This document shows, piece by piece, positions 50,638 to 59,633 of a stretch of DNA of 64,000 nucleotides. The position numbers and the translations under genes were made by a program. Below the pieces are notes generated by a model. That model saw nothing but the letters and a program-made list of their open reading frames with translations, was not told the DNA's origin and made no database searches. This DNA is from Sinorhizobium garamanticum (GTDB lineage Bacteria; Pseudomonadota; Alphaproteobacteria; Rhizobiales; Rhizobiaceae). The stretch covers positions 2,735,001 through 2,799,000 of the forward strand of contig NZ_CP120373.1 in assembly GCF_029892065.1 (NCBI RefSeq). The letters are read 5' to 3'. Position 1 is the first letter of the stretch. The number at the start of each line of letters is the position of its first letter.

Positions 50638-52416
50638 ATGAGCGGAACAGAAAACCAGATGACGGGCGCGGAGATCGTTCTCCAGGCACTGAAGGACAAT
50701 GGCGTCAAGCATATCTTCGGCTATCCCGGCGGTGCCGTGCTTCCGATCTATGACGAGATCTTCCAGCAGGAAGAGATCGAGCACATTCTTGTCCGCCACG
50801 AGCAGGGCGCCGGTCACATGGCCGAGGGCTATGCCCGCTCCACCGGCAAGGTCGGCGTCATGCTCGTCACCTCAGGCCCAGGCGCGACCAACGCGGTCAC
50901 GCCGCTCCAGGACGCGCTGATGGATTCGATCCCGCTCGTCTGCATCTCCGGCCAGGTTCCGACCCCGCTGATCGGGTCGGATGCCTTCCAGGAATGCGAC
51001 ACTGTCGGCATCACCCGGCCCTGCACCAAGCACAACTGGCTGGTCAAGGATGTCAACGATCTCGCCCGCATCATCCACGAGGCCTTCCGCGTCGCGCAGT
51101 CCGGCCGTCCCGGCCCGGTCGTCGTCGATGTTCCGAAGGACATCCAGTTCGCGACCGGCACCTATACGCCGCCTTCGGCCGTCCCGACCCAGAAGAGCTA
51201 CCAGCCGAAGACGCAGGGCGATCTGAAGAAGATCGAGGAAGCGGTCGAGTTGATGAAGACGGCGCGCCGGCCGATCATCTATTCCGGCGGCGGCGTCATC
51301 AATTCCGGCCCGCAGGCCTCGCATTTCCTGCGCGAGCTGGTGGAACTCACCAGCTTCCCGATCACCTCGACGCTGATGGGCCTCGGCGCCTACCCGGCCT
51401 CCGGCAAGAACTGGCTCGGCATGCTCGGCATGCACGGCACCTACGAAGCCAACATGGCCATGCACGACTGCGACGTGATGATCTGCATCGGCGCCCGTTT
51501 CGACGACCGTATCACCGGCCGCCTCAACGCGTTTTCACCGAACTCGAAGAAGATCCACATCGACATCGACCCGTCCTCGATCAACAAGAACGTCCGCGTC
51601 GATATTCCGATCCTCGGCGATGTCGCGACGGTACTCGAGGACATGGTCCGCCTGTGGCGCGCCGCGGCGAAGACCGTAGACAAAACGCGGCTCGAGGACT
51701 GGTGGACCAACATCGCCAAGTGGCGGGCGCGCAATTCGCTGGCCTATAAGCCGAGCGACGACGTCATCATGCCGCAATATGCGATCCAGCGGCTTTACGA
51801 GCTGACCAAGCACCGCGACACCTACATCACCACCGAAGTCGGCCAGCACCAGATGTGGGCGGCGCAGTTCTTCGGCTTCGAGCAGCCGAACCGCTGGATG
51901 ACTTCGGGCGGCCTCGGCACCATGGGCTACGGCTTCCCGGCCGCCATCGGCGTCCAGGTCGCGCATCCGGACAGCCTCGTCATCGACATCGCCGGCGACG
52001 CCTCGATCCAGATGTGCATCCAGGAGATGTCCTGCGCGGTCCAGTACGGGCTGCCGGTCAAGATCTTCATCCTCAACAACCAGTACATGGGCATGGTCCG
52101 GCAGTGGCAGCAGCTGCTTCACGGCAACCGCTTGTCGCACTCCTACACGGAAGCGATGCCGGACTTCGTCAAGCTCGCCGAAGCCTATGGCGGCGTCGGC
52201 ATCCGCTGCGAAAAGCCCGGCGAACTGGACGATGCGATCCGCCAGATGATCGACACGCCGCAGCCGGTCATCTTCGATTGCCGCGTCGCCAACCTTGCCA
52301 ACTGCTTCCCGATGATCCCCTCGGGCAAGGCGCACAACGAAATGCTGTTGCCCGACGAGGCGACGGACGAGGCGGTCGCCAATGCGATCGACGCCAAGGG
52401 CCGCCAGCTCGTCTGA
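50638..52416 (+). CDS. ilvI: Acetolactate synthase large subunit (biosynthetic)
   Basis: 592 aa thiamine diphosphate enzyme. The N-terminal Glu in VRHEQGAGHMAEGYAR, PGATNAVTPLQDALMDSIPLVCISGQV, and the ThDP motif GDASIQMCIQEMSCAVQYGLPVKIFILNNQYMGM are intact. It forms acetolactate (valine, leucine) and acetohydroxybutyrate (isoleucine). The start MSGTENQMTGAEIVLQALKD follows the attenuator; GGGACGGAAG is the ribosome-binding site. It is followed after 22 bp by its regulatory subunit ilvH. Confidence 0.97.
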   Translation: MSGTENQMTGAEIVLQALKDNGVKHIFGYPGGAVLPIYDEIFQQEEIEHILVRHEQGAGHMAEGYARSTGKVGVMLVTSGPGATNAVTPLQDALMDSIPLVCISGQVPTPLIGSDAFQECDTVGITRPCTKHNWLVKDVNDLARIIHEAFRVAQSGRPGPVVVDVPKDIQFATGTYTPPSAVPTQKSYQPKTQGDLKKIEEAVELMKTARRPIIYSGGGVINSGPQASHFLRELVELTSFPITSTLMGLGAYPASGKNWLGMLGMHGTYEANMAMHDCDVMICIGARFDDRITGRLNAFSPNSKKIHIDIDPSSINKNVRVDIPILGDVATVLEDMVRLWRAAAKTVDKTRLEDWWTNIAKWRARNSLAYKPSDDVIMPQYAIQRLYELTKHRDTYITTEVGQHQMWAAQFFGFEQPNRWMTSGGLGTMGYGFPAAIGVQVAHPDSLVIDIAGDASIQMCIQEMSCAVQYGLPVKIFILNNQYMGMVRQWQQLLHGNRLSHSYTEAMPDFVKLAEAYGGVGIRCEKPGELDDAIRQMIDTPQPVIFDCRVANLANCFPMIPSGKAHNEMLLPDEATDEAVANAIDAKGRQLV

Positions 52417-52438
52417 TGAAAAGGTAGGAAAGAATAAA

Positions 52439-53011
52439 ATGAGTGCACATCTTCAGCCCACGGGCTCTGCCTATTTCATCGCCAAGGAGACGGAGCTTGC
52501 GGAAACGCATACGCTCTCAGTTCTGGTCGACAACGAGCCGGGCGTGCTCGCCCGTGTCATCGGCCTTTTCTCCGGCCGCGGCTACAACATCGAGAGCCTG
52601 ACGGTTTCCGAGACCGAACACGAGGCGCATCTGTCGCGCATCACCATCGTTACGCGCGGCACGCCGCATGTGCTCGAGCAGATCAAGCACCAGCTCGAAC
52701 GGCTGGTGCCCGTGCATCGCGTCGTCGACCTCACGGTTCGCGCCGCCGCCCTCGGCCACGATCGGCCGATCGAGCGGGAGCTGGCGCTCGTCAAGGTGCA
52801 TGGGTCGGGTGAGCACCGCGTGGAGGCGCTGCGGCTCGCGGATGCTTTCCGGGCCTCGGTCATCGACGCCAATATCGAGCACTTCGTCTTCGAGATCACC
52901 GGCAAGCCGTCGAAGATCGAGCAGTTCATCGCCATCATGAAGCCGCTCGGCCTGATCGAGGTCTGCCGCACCGGCATCGCCGCGATGAACCGCGGTCCCC
53001 AAGGGATGTGA
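52439..53011 (+). CDS. ilvH: Acetolactate synthase small (regulatory) subunit
   Basis: 190 aa. The N-terminal ACT domain (THTLSVLVDNEPGVLARVIGLFSGRGYNIESLTVSETEH) binds valine for feedback inhibition; the C-terminal NikR-like half includes ELALVKVHGSG and EITGKPSKIEQFIAIMKPLGLIEVCRTGIAAMNRG. It activates and regulates IlvI. Start at MSAHLQPTG with AGGAAAG upstream. Confidence 0.97.
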   Translation: MSAHLQPTGSAYFIAKETELAETHTLSVLVDNEPGVLARVIGLFSGRGYNIESLTVSETEHEAHLSRITIVTRGTPHVLEQIKHQLERLVPVHRVVDLTVRAAALGHDRPIERELALVKVHGSGEHRVEALRLADAFRASVIDANIEHFVFEITGKPSKIEQFIAIMKPLGLIEVCRTGIAAMNRGPQGM

Positions 53012-53050
53012 GCGCCCTCTAACAGGATGCCCTCAGTGCGGATGCTTACC

Positions 53051-53226
53051 ACCCCCCTCTGAACTGCCGGCCATCTCCCCCACAAGGGGGGAGATCACAT
53101 GTGGCGCGCCCGGCATCTATCAGGGGAGGCCTGCAGGTGGCGCCACGTCTTTTGGTTGGGGCGATGGACTTGCCGCGGGTCGATCTCCCCCTTGTGGGGG
53201 AGATGGCCGGCAGGCCAGAGGGGGGT
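53051..53226. repeat. 176-bp inverted-repeat intergenic element
   Basis: ACCCCCCTCTG, GCCGGCCATCTCCCCCACAA and GGGGGGAGATC at the left end mirror GATCTCCCCCTTGTGGGGGA, GATGGCCGGC and CCAGAGGGGGGT at the right end. About 45-bp arms with few mismatches enclose an ~85-bp centre that itself contains GTGGCGC/GCGCCAC. It encodes no plausible protein. It is a rhizobial-type mosaic repeat between the convergent ilvH and aldo/keto reductase genes. Confidence 0.8.
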
Positions 53227-53302
53227 AGAGCTTGCCCCATCATTCCATTCCCATCGTTCCATTCTCTGCCCGAATACTGTAACGGCCGTAGGCCGCCCGA
53301 GA

Positions 53303-54148
53303 TCAAATAACCTCCAGCCGCGTCTTCCTCCTTGGCGGAGGGAAGAGCCGGTCGAGCTCGGCGAGCTCTTCCGCCGTGAAGTGAATATCCATCGCGTCGC
53401 GGTTTTCGCGGGCGCGTTCGGCCGAGCCTGTCTTCGGGATCGAGATGACGCCCGGGCGGCTCCTGAGGAAGGCGAGCGCCACTTGCGCCGGTGTCGCCTG
53501 ATGCGCCTTGGCGATGTGGATCAGGTCGGCGTTGTGAAGCAGCCGGCCCTCGTCGAGCGGCGAATACGCCATGACCGGCACGCCGCGGTCGCGGCACCAG
53601 GGCAGGAGATCGTATTCGATGCCGCGGCGGGCGAGGTTGTAGAGCACCTGGTTGGCCGCGACATTCCGGCCGTCCGGCACGCTTTCCAGTTCCTCCATAT
53701 CATCGAGATCGAAGTTCGAAACGCCCCAGGCGGCGATCTTGCCGGCCGCCTTCAGCGTCTCGAAGGCGGCGACGGTTTCGGCGAGCGGGTATCCGCCGCG
53801 CCAATGCAGAAGATAGAGATCGATCCGGTCGGTACCGAGACATTTGAGGCTGCGTTCACAGGCGGCAATGGTGCCGGAACGGCTGGCATTGGAGGGCAGT
53901 ACCTTGCTGACGAGAAAGACTTCGTCGCGCCGGCCTTTGATCGCCTCGCCGACGATGCGCTCGGCGCCGCCGTCGCCGTACATTTCTGCCGTGTCGATCA
54001 GCGTCATGCCAAGGTCGAGCCCGGCCTGCAGGCTGCGGATATCCTCCGCCGCCCTTGCGCGGTTCTCGCCCATGCGCCAGGTGCCTTGGCCAAGGACTGG
54101 AACTGTGCGGCCGTCAGGAAAGGTGATGGTCGGGATCGGATCGTGCAT
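53303..54148 (-). CDS. Aldo/keto reductase
   Basis: 281 aa TIM barrel. The catalytic tetrad is visible: Asp and Tyr in [15 protein letters not shown], Lys in [11 protein letters not shown], His in [20 protein letters not shown] and the NADPH motif [19 protein letters not shown] follow. It resembles the YeaE/YtbE-type NADPH-dependent reductases of small carbonyls. It stands alone with its start facing a long AT-rich gap. Confidence 0.93.
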   Translation of the reverse strand: MHDPIPTITFPDGRTVPVLGQGTWRMGENRARAAEDIRSLQAGLDLGMTLIDTAEMYGDGGAERIVGEAIKGRRDEVFLVSKVLPSNASRSGTIAACERSLKCLGTDRIDLYLLHWRGGYPLAETVAAFETLKAAGKIAAWGVSNFDLDDMEELESVPDGRNVAANQVLYNLARRGIEYDLLPWCRDRGVPVMAYSPLDEGRLLHNADLIHIAKAHQATPAQVALAFLRSRPGVISIPKTGSAERARENRDAMDIHFTAEELAELDRLFPPPRRKTRLEVI

Positions 54149-54501
54149 CGGAATTCGTCCTGATGTTAGCTCGACACGCCAAGATTAAGATCCGATGCAA
54201 GAAAGTCCATAATGACAAACGTGGCTATCATCGCGGGAGCACGTCTGCGTTCGTACCGCTGCATTCGCCCGTCGCGGGAGGATCACAATAGCGGCGCGGT
54301 GCCGCTAACTCGTCGAGAAATAAAAATAAATGGCGCCTTGCAAGGGACACAATTCTGACCTACATAAATGAAATCGATATTGATCGACGGTATTTGTTTC
54401 TGCGCCTCGGCGTATCGTCACGAAGATCCTGACAAAATCGGTTTTAATACATCGCGGAAACGCGGTGTTGTTCTTATATGAGCGATTGAAAGGATGCCAA
54501 C
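54149..54501. other. 353-bp AT-rich intergenic region and cspA leader
   Basis: No gene seen. The segment 54310–54480 is distinctly AT-rich for this genome and should contain the cspA promoter and a long 5' leader. A hairpin CGCG-GAAA-CGCG lies at 54453–54464, about 40 bp before the cspA start. Long structured leaders are usual for cold-shock mRNAs; an exact promoter is not assigned. Confidence 0.45.
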
Positions 54502-54711
54502 GTGGCTTCTGGAACAGTAAAGTGGTTCAATAGCACCAAGGGCTTCGGGTTCATCCAGCCGGATGATGGTGCCTCTGACGTGTTCGTGCATATCTCGGCC
54601 GTTGAGCGCGCCGGCCTGTCTACTCTTAAGGACGGCCAGAAGGTGAGCTTCGAACTCACCCAGGATCGCCGCACTGGCAAGACGTCGGCGGAAAACCTGC
54701 GCGCCCTTTGA
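54502..54711 (+). CDS. cspA: Cold shock protein CspA family
   Basis: 69 aa OB-fold RNA chaperone. [20 protein letters not shown] includes RNP1 (KGFGFI), [13 protein letters not shown] is RNP2, and [23 protein letters not shown] closes the barrel. The start is GTG, with GAAAGGA placed 9 bp upstream. A clear intrinsic terminator follows at 54817–54841. Confidence 0.96.
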   Translation: MASGTVKWFNSTKGFGFIQPDDGASDVFVHISAVERAGLSTLKDGQKVSFELTQDRRTGKTSAENLRAL

Positions 54712-54816
54712 GTTTGCGCACGCGATTGTGCTTCATGATCGCATTGGACGAGATTATCATCTCCCTGCCTTTGACCACGGATGTACTGGCACTGGCAGGT
54801 CGAGACGATGAGGGAA

Positions 54817-54841
54817 GGTCGGGTTCGCCCGGCCTTTTTTA
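54817..54841 (+). terminator. Intrinsic terminator downstream of cspA
   Basis: GGTCGGG-TTCG-CCCGGCC is a 7-bp stem (one G·T) with a TTCG tetraloop, followed by TTTTTT. It lies 105 bp past the cspA stop and just before the next small gene. Confidence 0.88.
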
Positions 54842-54865
54842 TTGCCGTAAGTAAGGAGTAAACTG

Positions 54866-55096
54866 ATGAAGGAAAGTCAGGCCAACAGCGTGTTCAAGCA
54901 GGGCAAGAAAAGTCCATCCGACCGCGCCGACCAGGCGACGCTCGCTTCACGCGCCATTATGGAGCAGGAGAAGGTCGCCCGTGAGAAGAAGACGGCCCGC
55001 CTCCGGCAACTGCGGCTGGAAAAGGAAGCCGCGGACGAAGCGGCAAATCCTGCCCCTGCGCCGAAAGTGAAGCGAAAGGCGCAAAAGCAGAAATAG
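54866..55096 (+). CDS. Small charged protein downstream of cspA
   Basis: 76 aa, MKESQANSVFKQGKKSPSDR then a long charged helix (Glu/Lys/Arg-rich, TLASRAIMEQEKVAREKKTARLRQLRLEKEAADEAA) and a Pro/Lys tail. It may form a coiled coil and bind nucleic acid through the basic end; function unknown. GTAAGGAG precedes the ATG. Genes of this size and type commonly follow cspA in rhizobia. It must use read-through of the terminator or its own promoter. Confidence 0.72.
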   Translation: MKESQANSVFKQGKKSPSDRADQATLASRAIMEQEKVAREKKTARLRQLRLEKEAADEAANPAPAPKVKRKAQKQK

Positions 55097-55121
55097 TTAT
55101 CCGCTTCTGGATGCTCGTTGC

Positions 55122-55850
55122 CTAACGCTGTGCGGCAACCAGAAGCATCATCGGGCGGTCGATCTCTTCCGCGAGATCGGGATTGGCGGCAATTTGCTCG
55201 GGTGCCGGGCTCCACTCCTCGACATGGCGTATCGAGAAGCCGGCCGCGACAAGCGTGTTCAAGGTGGTGCCGATCGTGCGGTGATACTTGACGACGCCCC
55301 TGGCCAGCCAATCGGTGGTACGTTTCCCCTCGTCCGAATAACGATCGAGCGGCCAGATCCTGCGGCCGTCCGCATCGCTCGCCCAGCCCGGCTTGCTCGG
55401 CGCCATATAGATCGGATGCTCGATCGTGAAGACGAAATGCGCGCCGGGCACAAGGCTCGCGTGGACCGTGCGCACCAGCCGATCGAAATCCTCGATATAG
55501 TGGAAGACGAGCGAGCTATAGGCGAAGTCGAAGCTTGCTTCGGGCAGCACGAGATGATCGAGATCTGCAACCCGATAATCGATCGCCGCGTCATCCGTAT
55601 CCTTCCTCGCCCGCGCGATCATGTTCTCGGAAAGATCCAGTCCGAGCACATGGCCGGCACTGTTCTGGCGCGCCCAACGGGCAAACCAGCCGAAGCCGCA
55701 GCCGAGATCGACCACACGTAAGCCCCTGAGGTCCGGCAACATGGCTCGGATCGCCGGCCATTCGGGGGCGCCATCGAGCCCGTGCACGGATCGCGGAAGC
55801 TGGGTGTAGCCCGCGAAAAATTCGGGTTTGTCGTAGATGTTTTGTGCCAT
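55122..55850 (-). CDS. SAM-dependent class I methyltransferase
   Basis: 242 aa. Motif I is LRVVDLGCGFGWFARWA, followed by LGLDLSENMIARAR (motif II acidic residue), DYRVADLDHLVLPEASFDFAYSSLVFHYIED (motifs III/IV), and GAHFVFTIEHPIYMAP. This is the UbiE/COQ5-like Methyltransf_11 group; the substrate is unknown. The start at MAQNIYDKPEFFAGY is chosen over a 30-codon extension that runs into repeat sequence. Confidence 0.9.
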   Translation of the reverse strand: MAQNIYDKPEFFAGYTQLPRSVHGLDGAPEWPAIRAMLPDLRGLRVVDLGCGFGWFARWARQNSAGHVLGLDLSENMIARARKDTDDAAIDYRVADLDHLVLPEASFDFAYSSLVFHYIEDFDRLVRTVHASLVPGAHFVFTIEHPIYMAPSKPGWASDADGRRIWPLDRYSDEGKRTTDWLARGVVKYHRTIGTTLNTLVAAGFSIRHVEEWSPAPEQIAANPDLAEEIDRPMMLLVAAQR

Positions 55851-55889
55851 GTGAGCGTTCCATGTCGCGTGCGCGGCCAATTTCCAGGC

Positions 55890-55980
55890 GTTGCTACATT
55901 CCTTAAATCGGAATCGATTTAAGACAAAATCATGTAGCAACTCAAAGTGCTACGGCGACTTTGCGCGTCCCAGCACAGTA
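55890..55980. repeat. Composite dispersed palindromic repeat
   Basis: GTTGCTACAT (55890–55899) and ATGTAGCAAC (55932–55941) are perfect 10-bp arms around TTAAATCG-GAAT-CGATTTAA, followed by TCAAAGTGCTACGGCGACTT and TGCGCG. This is the fullest copy of the module set recurring in this window. Confidence 0.75.
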
Positions 55981-56019
55981 CACGGCAGCGGCGTAATTGT
56001 GCCGGCGGAGGCTTTTTTC

Positions 56020-56140
56020 GCCGTTATCCCTGTGCTTGTCACAGGGCTCCAGCAGCGGCCCAAGTCGGCGGCGCGGAAGAGGCTTTTCAGCCCAAGGACT
56101 TGGGCTGACTGGATCCCTGTGACAAGCACAGGAATCAGGA
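56020..56140. repeat. Inverted pair of CTGTGACAAGCACAGGA repeats
   Basis: TCCCTGTGCTTGTCACAGGG near 56027–56046 is inverted relative to ATCCCTGTGACAAGCACAGG near 56113–56132, enclosing a GC-rich spacer with CCCAAGTC/GACTTGGG. The second arm matches the repeat at 3917–3955. The rest of 55981–56494 has no gene that I can support. Confidence 0.7.
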
Positions 56141-56387
56141 TGAGATGCCTTGCTGTACCCCAGCCGACGAGGCAGCGGTACGCTAGGTGTACTGTGGCGC
56201 CGCATTGGACGCGCAGCGCTGGGGGAGGCTGCCAAGGCGACAGCGAACGCCGGATCACCTGCCCGAAGACGCCCATCAAATCCCGTTTTGTAACTGTGAC
56301 AAGAATTGGCTGGTCTTTGCATTTCCGGCAGGTAGGCTGGCCTAAGTTACCGGGAACCGATTCCGGTTCTGGCGGATTGCCACGATA

Positions 56388-56450
56388 AATCAGCAATTCA
56401 AAGCGTTACAGCGACCTTTGTGCGTCTGAAAAGACGCACGGCGCTGTAAA
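56388..56450. repeat. Dispersed repeat copy upstream of the LysE gene
   Basis: ATCAGCAATTCAAAGCGTTACAG then CGACCTTTGTGCGTCTGAAAAGACGCACGGCGCTGTAA. The GTGCGTC-TGAAAA-GACGCAC hairpin is flanked by TTACAGCG and CGCTGTAA. It is the same family as at 15787, 28028, 37240, 42178 and 55890. Confidence 0.75.
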
Positions 56451-56494
56451 TGGGACGCGTCGCCACGGCGGCGCCGCGCTGCTGGAGGAAATGC

Positions 56495-57088
56495 ATGCAA
56501 CTGGATACGCTGCTCGCGCTGTTCCTGTTTGCCTTCACGACGTCGATCACGCCGGGACCGAACAACATGATGCTGTTCGCCTCGGGTGTGAATTTCGGCT
56601 TCGCGCGCACCATTCCGCACATGCTCGGCATCGGCGTCGGCTTCTTCGTGCTTTTGCTGGCAGTCGGCCTCGGACTCGGTGCGCTGCTCCACTCGGTGCC
56701 GCTCATCTACACCACCCTGAAATTTGCCGGCGGCGCCTATCTCGTCTGGATTGCCTGGAAGATCGGCTCGTCGCGATCGCTTGGCGAGGGCAAAGCGAGC
56801 GCTCGGCCGATGACCTTCCTGCAGGCGGCCGCCTTCCAGTGGGTCAACCCGAAGGCCTGGGTCATGGCGGTTTCGGCGATGGCCACCTACACGAGCGGCG
56901 ACAGCTATCTCTTGAGCGTGCTCTTCGTCGGCCTCGTCTTCGCGCTCGTCAATGTGCCGAGCGTATCGACCTGGGCTGGCTTTGGCTCGGCACTGCGGCA
57001 GTGGCTCTCCGAGCCGTCACGACTCAAATGGTTCAACATCACGATGGCCGTGTTGCTCGTCGTCAGCCTCTGGCCGATGCTAAAATAG
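56495..57088 (+). CDS. LysE/RhtB-family amino-acid exporter
   Basis: 197 aa with six TM helices. LLALFLFAFTTSITPGPNNMMLFASGVNFGF is the LysE signature (Pro-Gly-Pro-Asn), FAGGAYLVWIAWKIG the central motif and QWVNPKAWVMAVSAM the second half. It probably exports an amino acid or related metabolite. GGAGGAA is 6 bp before the ATG at 56495. Confidence 0.93.
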   Translation: MQLDTLLALFLFAFTTSITPGPNNMMLFASGVNFGFARTIPHMLGIGVGFFVLLLAVGLGLGALLHSVPLIYTTLKFAGGAYLVWIAWKIGSSRSLGEGKASARPMTFLQAAAFQWVNPKAWVMAVSAMATYTSGDSYLLSVLFVGLVFALVNVPSVSTWAGFGSALRQWLSEPSRLKWFNITMAVLLVVSLWPMLK

Positions 57089-57559
57089 GGTGATGTCGGG
57101 CTTCGTCAGCATCAGCCAGAAGATGGCGATGACGGCGGCGAAGGCCGGAAAGCCGAAGATGAACCAGATGCGATAGAGCTTGTCGAAAGCGGGCGGCAGG
57201 GGCGTTTTCTCCGCCAAAGCCTGCTTCGCAAGGTCCCGCAACCGGATCTGGATCCACACGACCGGCAGCCAGAACAGGCCGGCGAAGACATAAAGTGCCA
57301 GCGACAGCACGATCCAGCCCTCGGTAAGCGGCCAGCCGATCGCGCGCGCCAGCCCGTAGCCGGTCAGCGGTTGCAGCAGGACCGCGGTCGCGGTGAAGAC
57401 CGTATCGGCGATGACGACGATGCCCGCGACATGGGCGATGATGTGCGGATCGCGGCTGCGTTGGGCCATGACCATGAAGAAGGCGATGCCGGCGCCGGTG
57501 CCGAAGAGTACGGCGGCGCCCAGCACATGAAGGAGGCGAAGGAGGTCTTCGAAGGACAT
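57080..57559 (-). CDS. DUF2269 integral membrane protein
   Basis: 159 aa with four TM helices: LLRLLHVLGAAVLFGTGAGIAFFMV, the His-containing DPHIIAHVAGIVVIADTVFTATAVLLQPLTG, EGWIVLSLALYVFAGLFWLPVVWIQIRLR and YRIWFIFGFPAFAAVIAIFWLMLTKP, the DUF2269 pattern. Conserved His residues in helices 1 and 2 hint at haem or quinone chemistry, not proven. Its ATG shares one base with the preceding stop (TGATG), so it is coupled to the SDR–DoxX gene. It overlaps the end of the LysE gene by 9 bp tail-to-tail. Confidence 0.88.
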   Translation of the reverse strand: MSFEDLLRLLHVLGAAVLFGTGAGIAFFMVMAQRSRDPHIIAHVAGIVVIADTVFTATAVLLQPLTGYGLARAIGWPLTEGWIVLSLALYVFAGLFWLPVVWIQIRLRDLAKQALAEKTPLPPAFDKLYRIWFIFGFPAFAAVIAIFWLMLTKPDITLF

Positions 57560-58842
57560 CAGCGTTCGTCCAGAATGGCAAGCGCGACGAGCGTCAGCAG
57601 GATCGAAGGCAGAACCTTGACAAGCGGACCGAGCGGATCAAGCCAGAGTGCGGGTTCTGCAAGCGTTGCTGCAAGCAGATACGCAAGCGTCAGCAAAAGC
57701 ATGCCGAGGAGCGCCCGCCTTGCCCAGGGCCGCACGAGAACCGCGAGCCCGAGCGCGATATCCGCAAGACAGGTGGCGATGGTCGCCGCTCTTGCAAGCG
57801 GCCCCGGCAGGAAGGCCGCGAAATGAGTGCTTGCCGCATCGAAGGCGAAGAACGGCACGAGGCCGGAGATGAGCCAGAAAAGCGAAAGGGTTACGACGAT
57901 CAGCGGCTTCAACAGGTAGAGCCGGGCGAACCAGAGATCCTGGACGCCCGAAGGAGCGGCGGCGAGTGTCTCGGCGGCGGACAATAGGCGCGGCGTGAAA
58001 TCCGGTGACGGCCTGCTGGGGATGCCACCGGACATGACAGTCATCGCGGTGGAGCGGAGCGGCGACCGCCAGCCGATCATTCCTGCCATATCCGCGAGCC
58101 AGGTAACCGGCCGCGCCAAGGTGGGCGGCAGGGCAATTGCCGGAGCGGGCGGGAGGCCGAGCCAGCGGCGATGAATGAGTACGAGATCCTTCAACGTCAG
58201 GTTTTCATCGTTGCCGAGTGCAAGATCAGAGCCGGCCGGCAGGTCGCCGTTGACAGCCGCGCTGACGGCGTTTGCGACATCATCGAGCGCGACCGTTGCG
58301 ACCGCACTTTCGGCATGGGTGAGCGGGATTGCAAAGGGAAGGGCGGCAAGGGCTCTCAGCAGCGCGGAGCCGCCATGGGCGTTGCGGCCGATGACCAGCG
58401 CCGGACGCAGGATGACAAAGGAGAGCCCGCTCGAAGCAAGCGCCGCGTCCGCTCTGCGCTTGGTCGCCAGAAAGGCGAGGTCGCTGGCGGCGCTCTCGGT
58501 TTCTGCCGATATCTGCACGAGAAGCCGCAGTCCGCTGTTGTGCGCGGACTCGTAGAGCGCCAGCATCGCCTTCTCCTGGGTGGCGACGAGGTCGTCTGAA
58601 AGGCCGTCCTGCAGGGCGCCGGCACAATTGACGACCACGTCCTGGCCCTCAAGCGGACCGTGCCAGTCGTCGCTCTGCGTCATGCCGGCAAGGTCGGCCC
58701 TGACCCAGCGAAGCGCAGGCATCTTCAACGCGGCACGCGAGGGGTCGCGGCCGAGCCCGGTGACCCGGTGGCCGTCGTCAACGAGTTTTCTGGCGGTGGC
58801 GGAGCCGATGAAGCCGGTCGCGCCGAGAATCAGGATGTTCAT
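57559..58842 (-). CDS. SDR-like NAD(P)-binding protein fused to a DoxX-like membrane domain
   Basis: 427 aa. Residues 1–~230 are an atypical SDR/NmrA fold (ILILGATGFIGSATARKLVDDGH, VVVNCAGALQDG, LRPALVIGRN). Residues ~310–427 hold four TM helices resembling DoxX/DUF4166-neighbouring membrane proteins (PLIVVTLSLFWLISGLVPFFA to LPSILLTLVALAILDER). This fusion occurs in proteobacteria with a DUF2269 partner, as here. A membrane redox or quinone-related role is inferred. Confidence 0.85.
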   Translation of the reverse strand: MNILILGATGFIGSATARKLVDDGHRVTGLGRDPSRAALKMPALRWVRADLAGMTQSDDWHGPLEGQDVVVNCAGALQDGLSDDLVATQEKAMLALYESAHNSGLRLLVQISAETESAASDLAFLATKRRADAALASSGLSFVILRPALVIGRNAHGGSALLRALAALPFAIPLTHAESAVATVALDDVANAVSAAVNGDLPAGSDLALGNDENLTLKDLVLIHRRWLGLPPAPAIALPPTLARPVTWLADMAGMIGWRSPLRSTAMTVMSGGIPSRPSPDFTPRLLSAAETLAAAPSGVQDLWFARLYLLKPLIVVTLSLFWLISGLVPFFAFDAASTHFAAFLPGPLARAATIATCLADIALGLAVLVRPWARRALLGMLLLTLAYLLAATLAEPALWLDPLGPLVKVLPSILLTLVALAILDER

Positions 58843-58994
58843 GGCACGAAGTTAGCTGAAACCACGCCGCGTGACAGCCGACTGGATACAACCGCTCCCG
58901 TCATTGCGAAATCCTCAGGCGCGCTCAGAAACCGATTCCGGTTCTTGCGCTAATGTATTAGAACGAACGGCGTTTCCGGCAGAGGAGCGGCGGA

Positions 58995-59633
58995 ATGTCA
59001 GAGCGTCATCATGGCCACGACCACGATCATCACCATCACGACAACCATTTCACCGACATGGAAGCGAGGGTGAAGGCGCTGGAAACGGTGCTGACGGAAA
59101 AGGGGCTGATCGACCCGGCCGCGATCGATGCGATCGTCGAGACCTACGAGACGAAGGTGGGGCCGAGAAACGGTGCGCGCGTCGTTGCCAAGGCCTGGAG
59201 CGATCTGGAGTTTGCCGAATGGTTGAAACACGATGCGACGGCGGCGATCGCGAGCCTCGGCTTTACCGGCCGGCAGGGAGAGCACATGCGCGCCGTGTTC
59301 AACACGCCCGACACGCACAATCTCGTCGTCTGCACGCTATGCTCCTGCTATCCCTGGGCGGTCCTGGGGCTGCCGCCTGTCTGGTACAAGGCGCCGCCTT
59401 ATCGCTCGCGCGCGGTCATCGATCCGCGCGGCGTCCTTGCCGAATTCGGGCTCGAACTCTCGGCGGAGAAGAAAATTCGCGTCTGGGATTCGACGGCGGA
59501 ACTGCGCTATCTCGTCGTGCCCGAACGGCCGGACGGCACCGAGGGCTTCAGCGAGGAGCAACTGGCCAACCTGGTGACGCGGGACTCGATGATCGGCACC
59601 GGCTTGGCGCTTTCGCCGGAGGCCGCGCGATGA
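58995..59633 (+). CDS. nthA: Nitrile hydratase alpha subunit, cobalt type
   Basis: 212 aa. The metal site [10 protein letters not shown] (C113, C116, S117, C118) has Thr after the first Cys, which marks the Co(III) class; Fe types have Ser. [20 protein letters not shown] and [16 protein letters not shown] are conserved. It hydrates nitriles to amides together with the beta subunit. The N-terminus [19 protein letters not shown] is unusually His-rich, perhaps for metal capture. GAGGAGCGG precedes the ATG. It overlaps nthB by ATGA. Confidence 0.96.
   Translation: MSERHHGHDHDHHHHDNHFTDMEARVKALETVLTEKGLIDPAAIDAIVETYETKVGPRNGARVVAKAWSDLEFAEWLKHDATAAIASLGFTGRQGEHMRAVFNTPDTHNLVVCTLCSCYPWAVLGLPPVWYKAPPYRSRAVIDPRGVLAEFGLELSAEKKIRVWDSTAELRYLVVPERPDGTEGFSEEQLANLVTRDSMIGTGLALSPEAAR

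Noticed and set aside
56353..56378. GGAAC-N19-TT resembling an RpoE2 promoter before the LysE gene
   Set aside because: It is embedded in a repeat containing GAACCGATTCCGGTTC, similar to one near 58928, so the match may be incidental.
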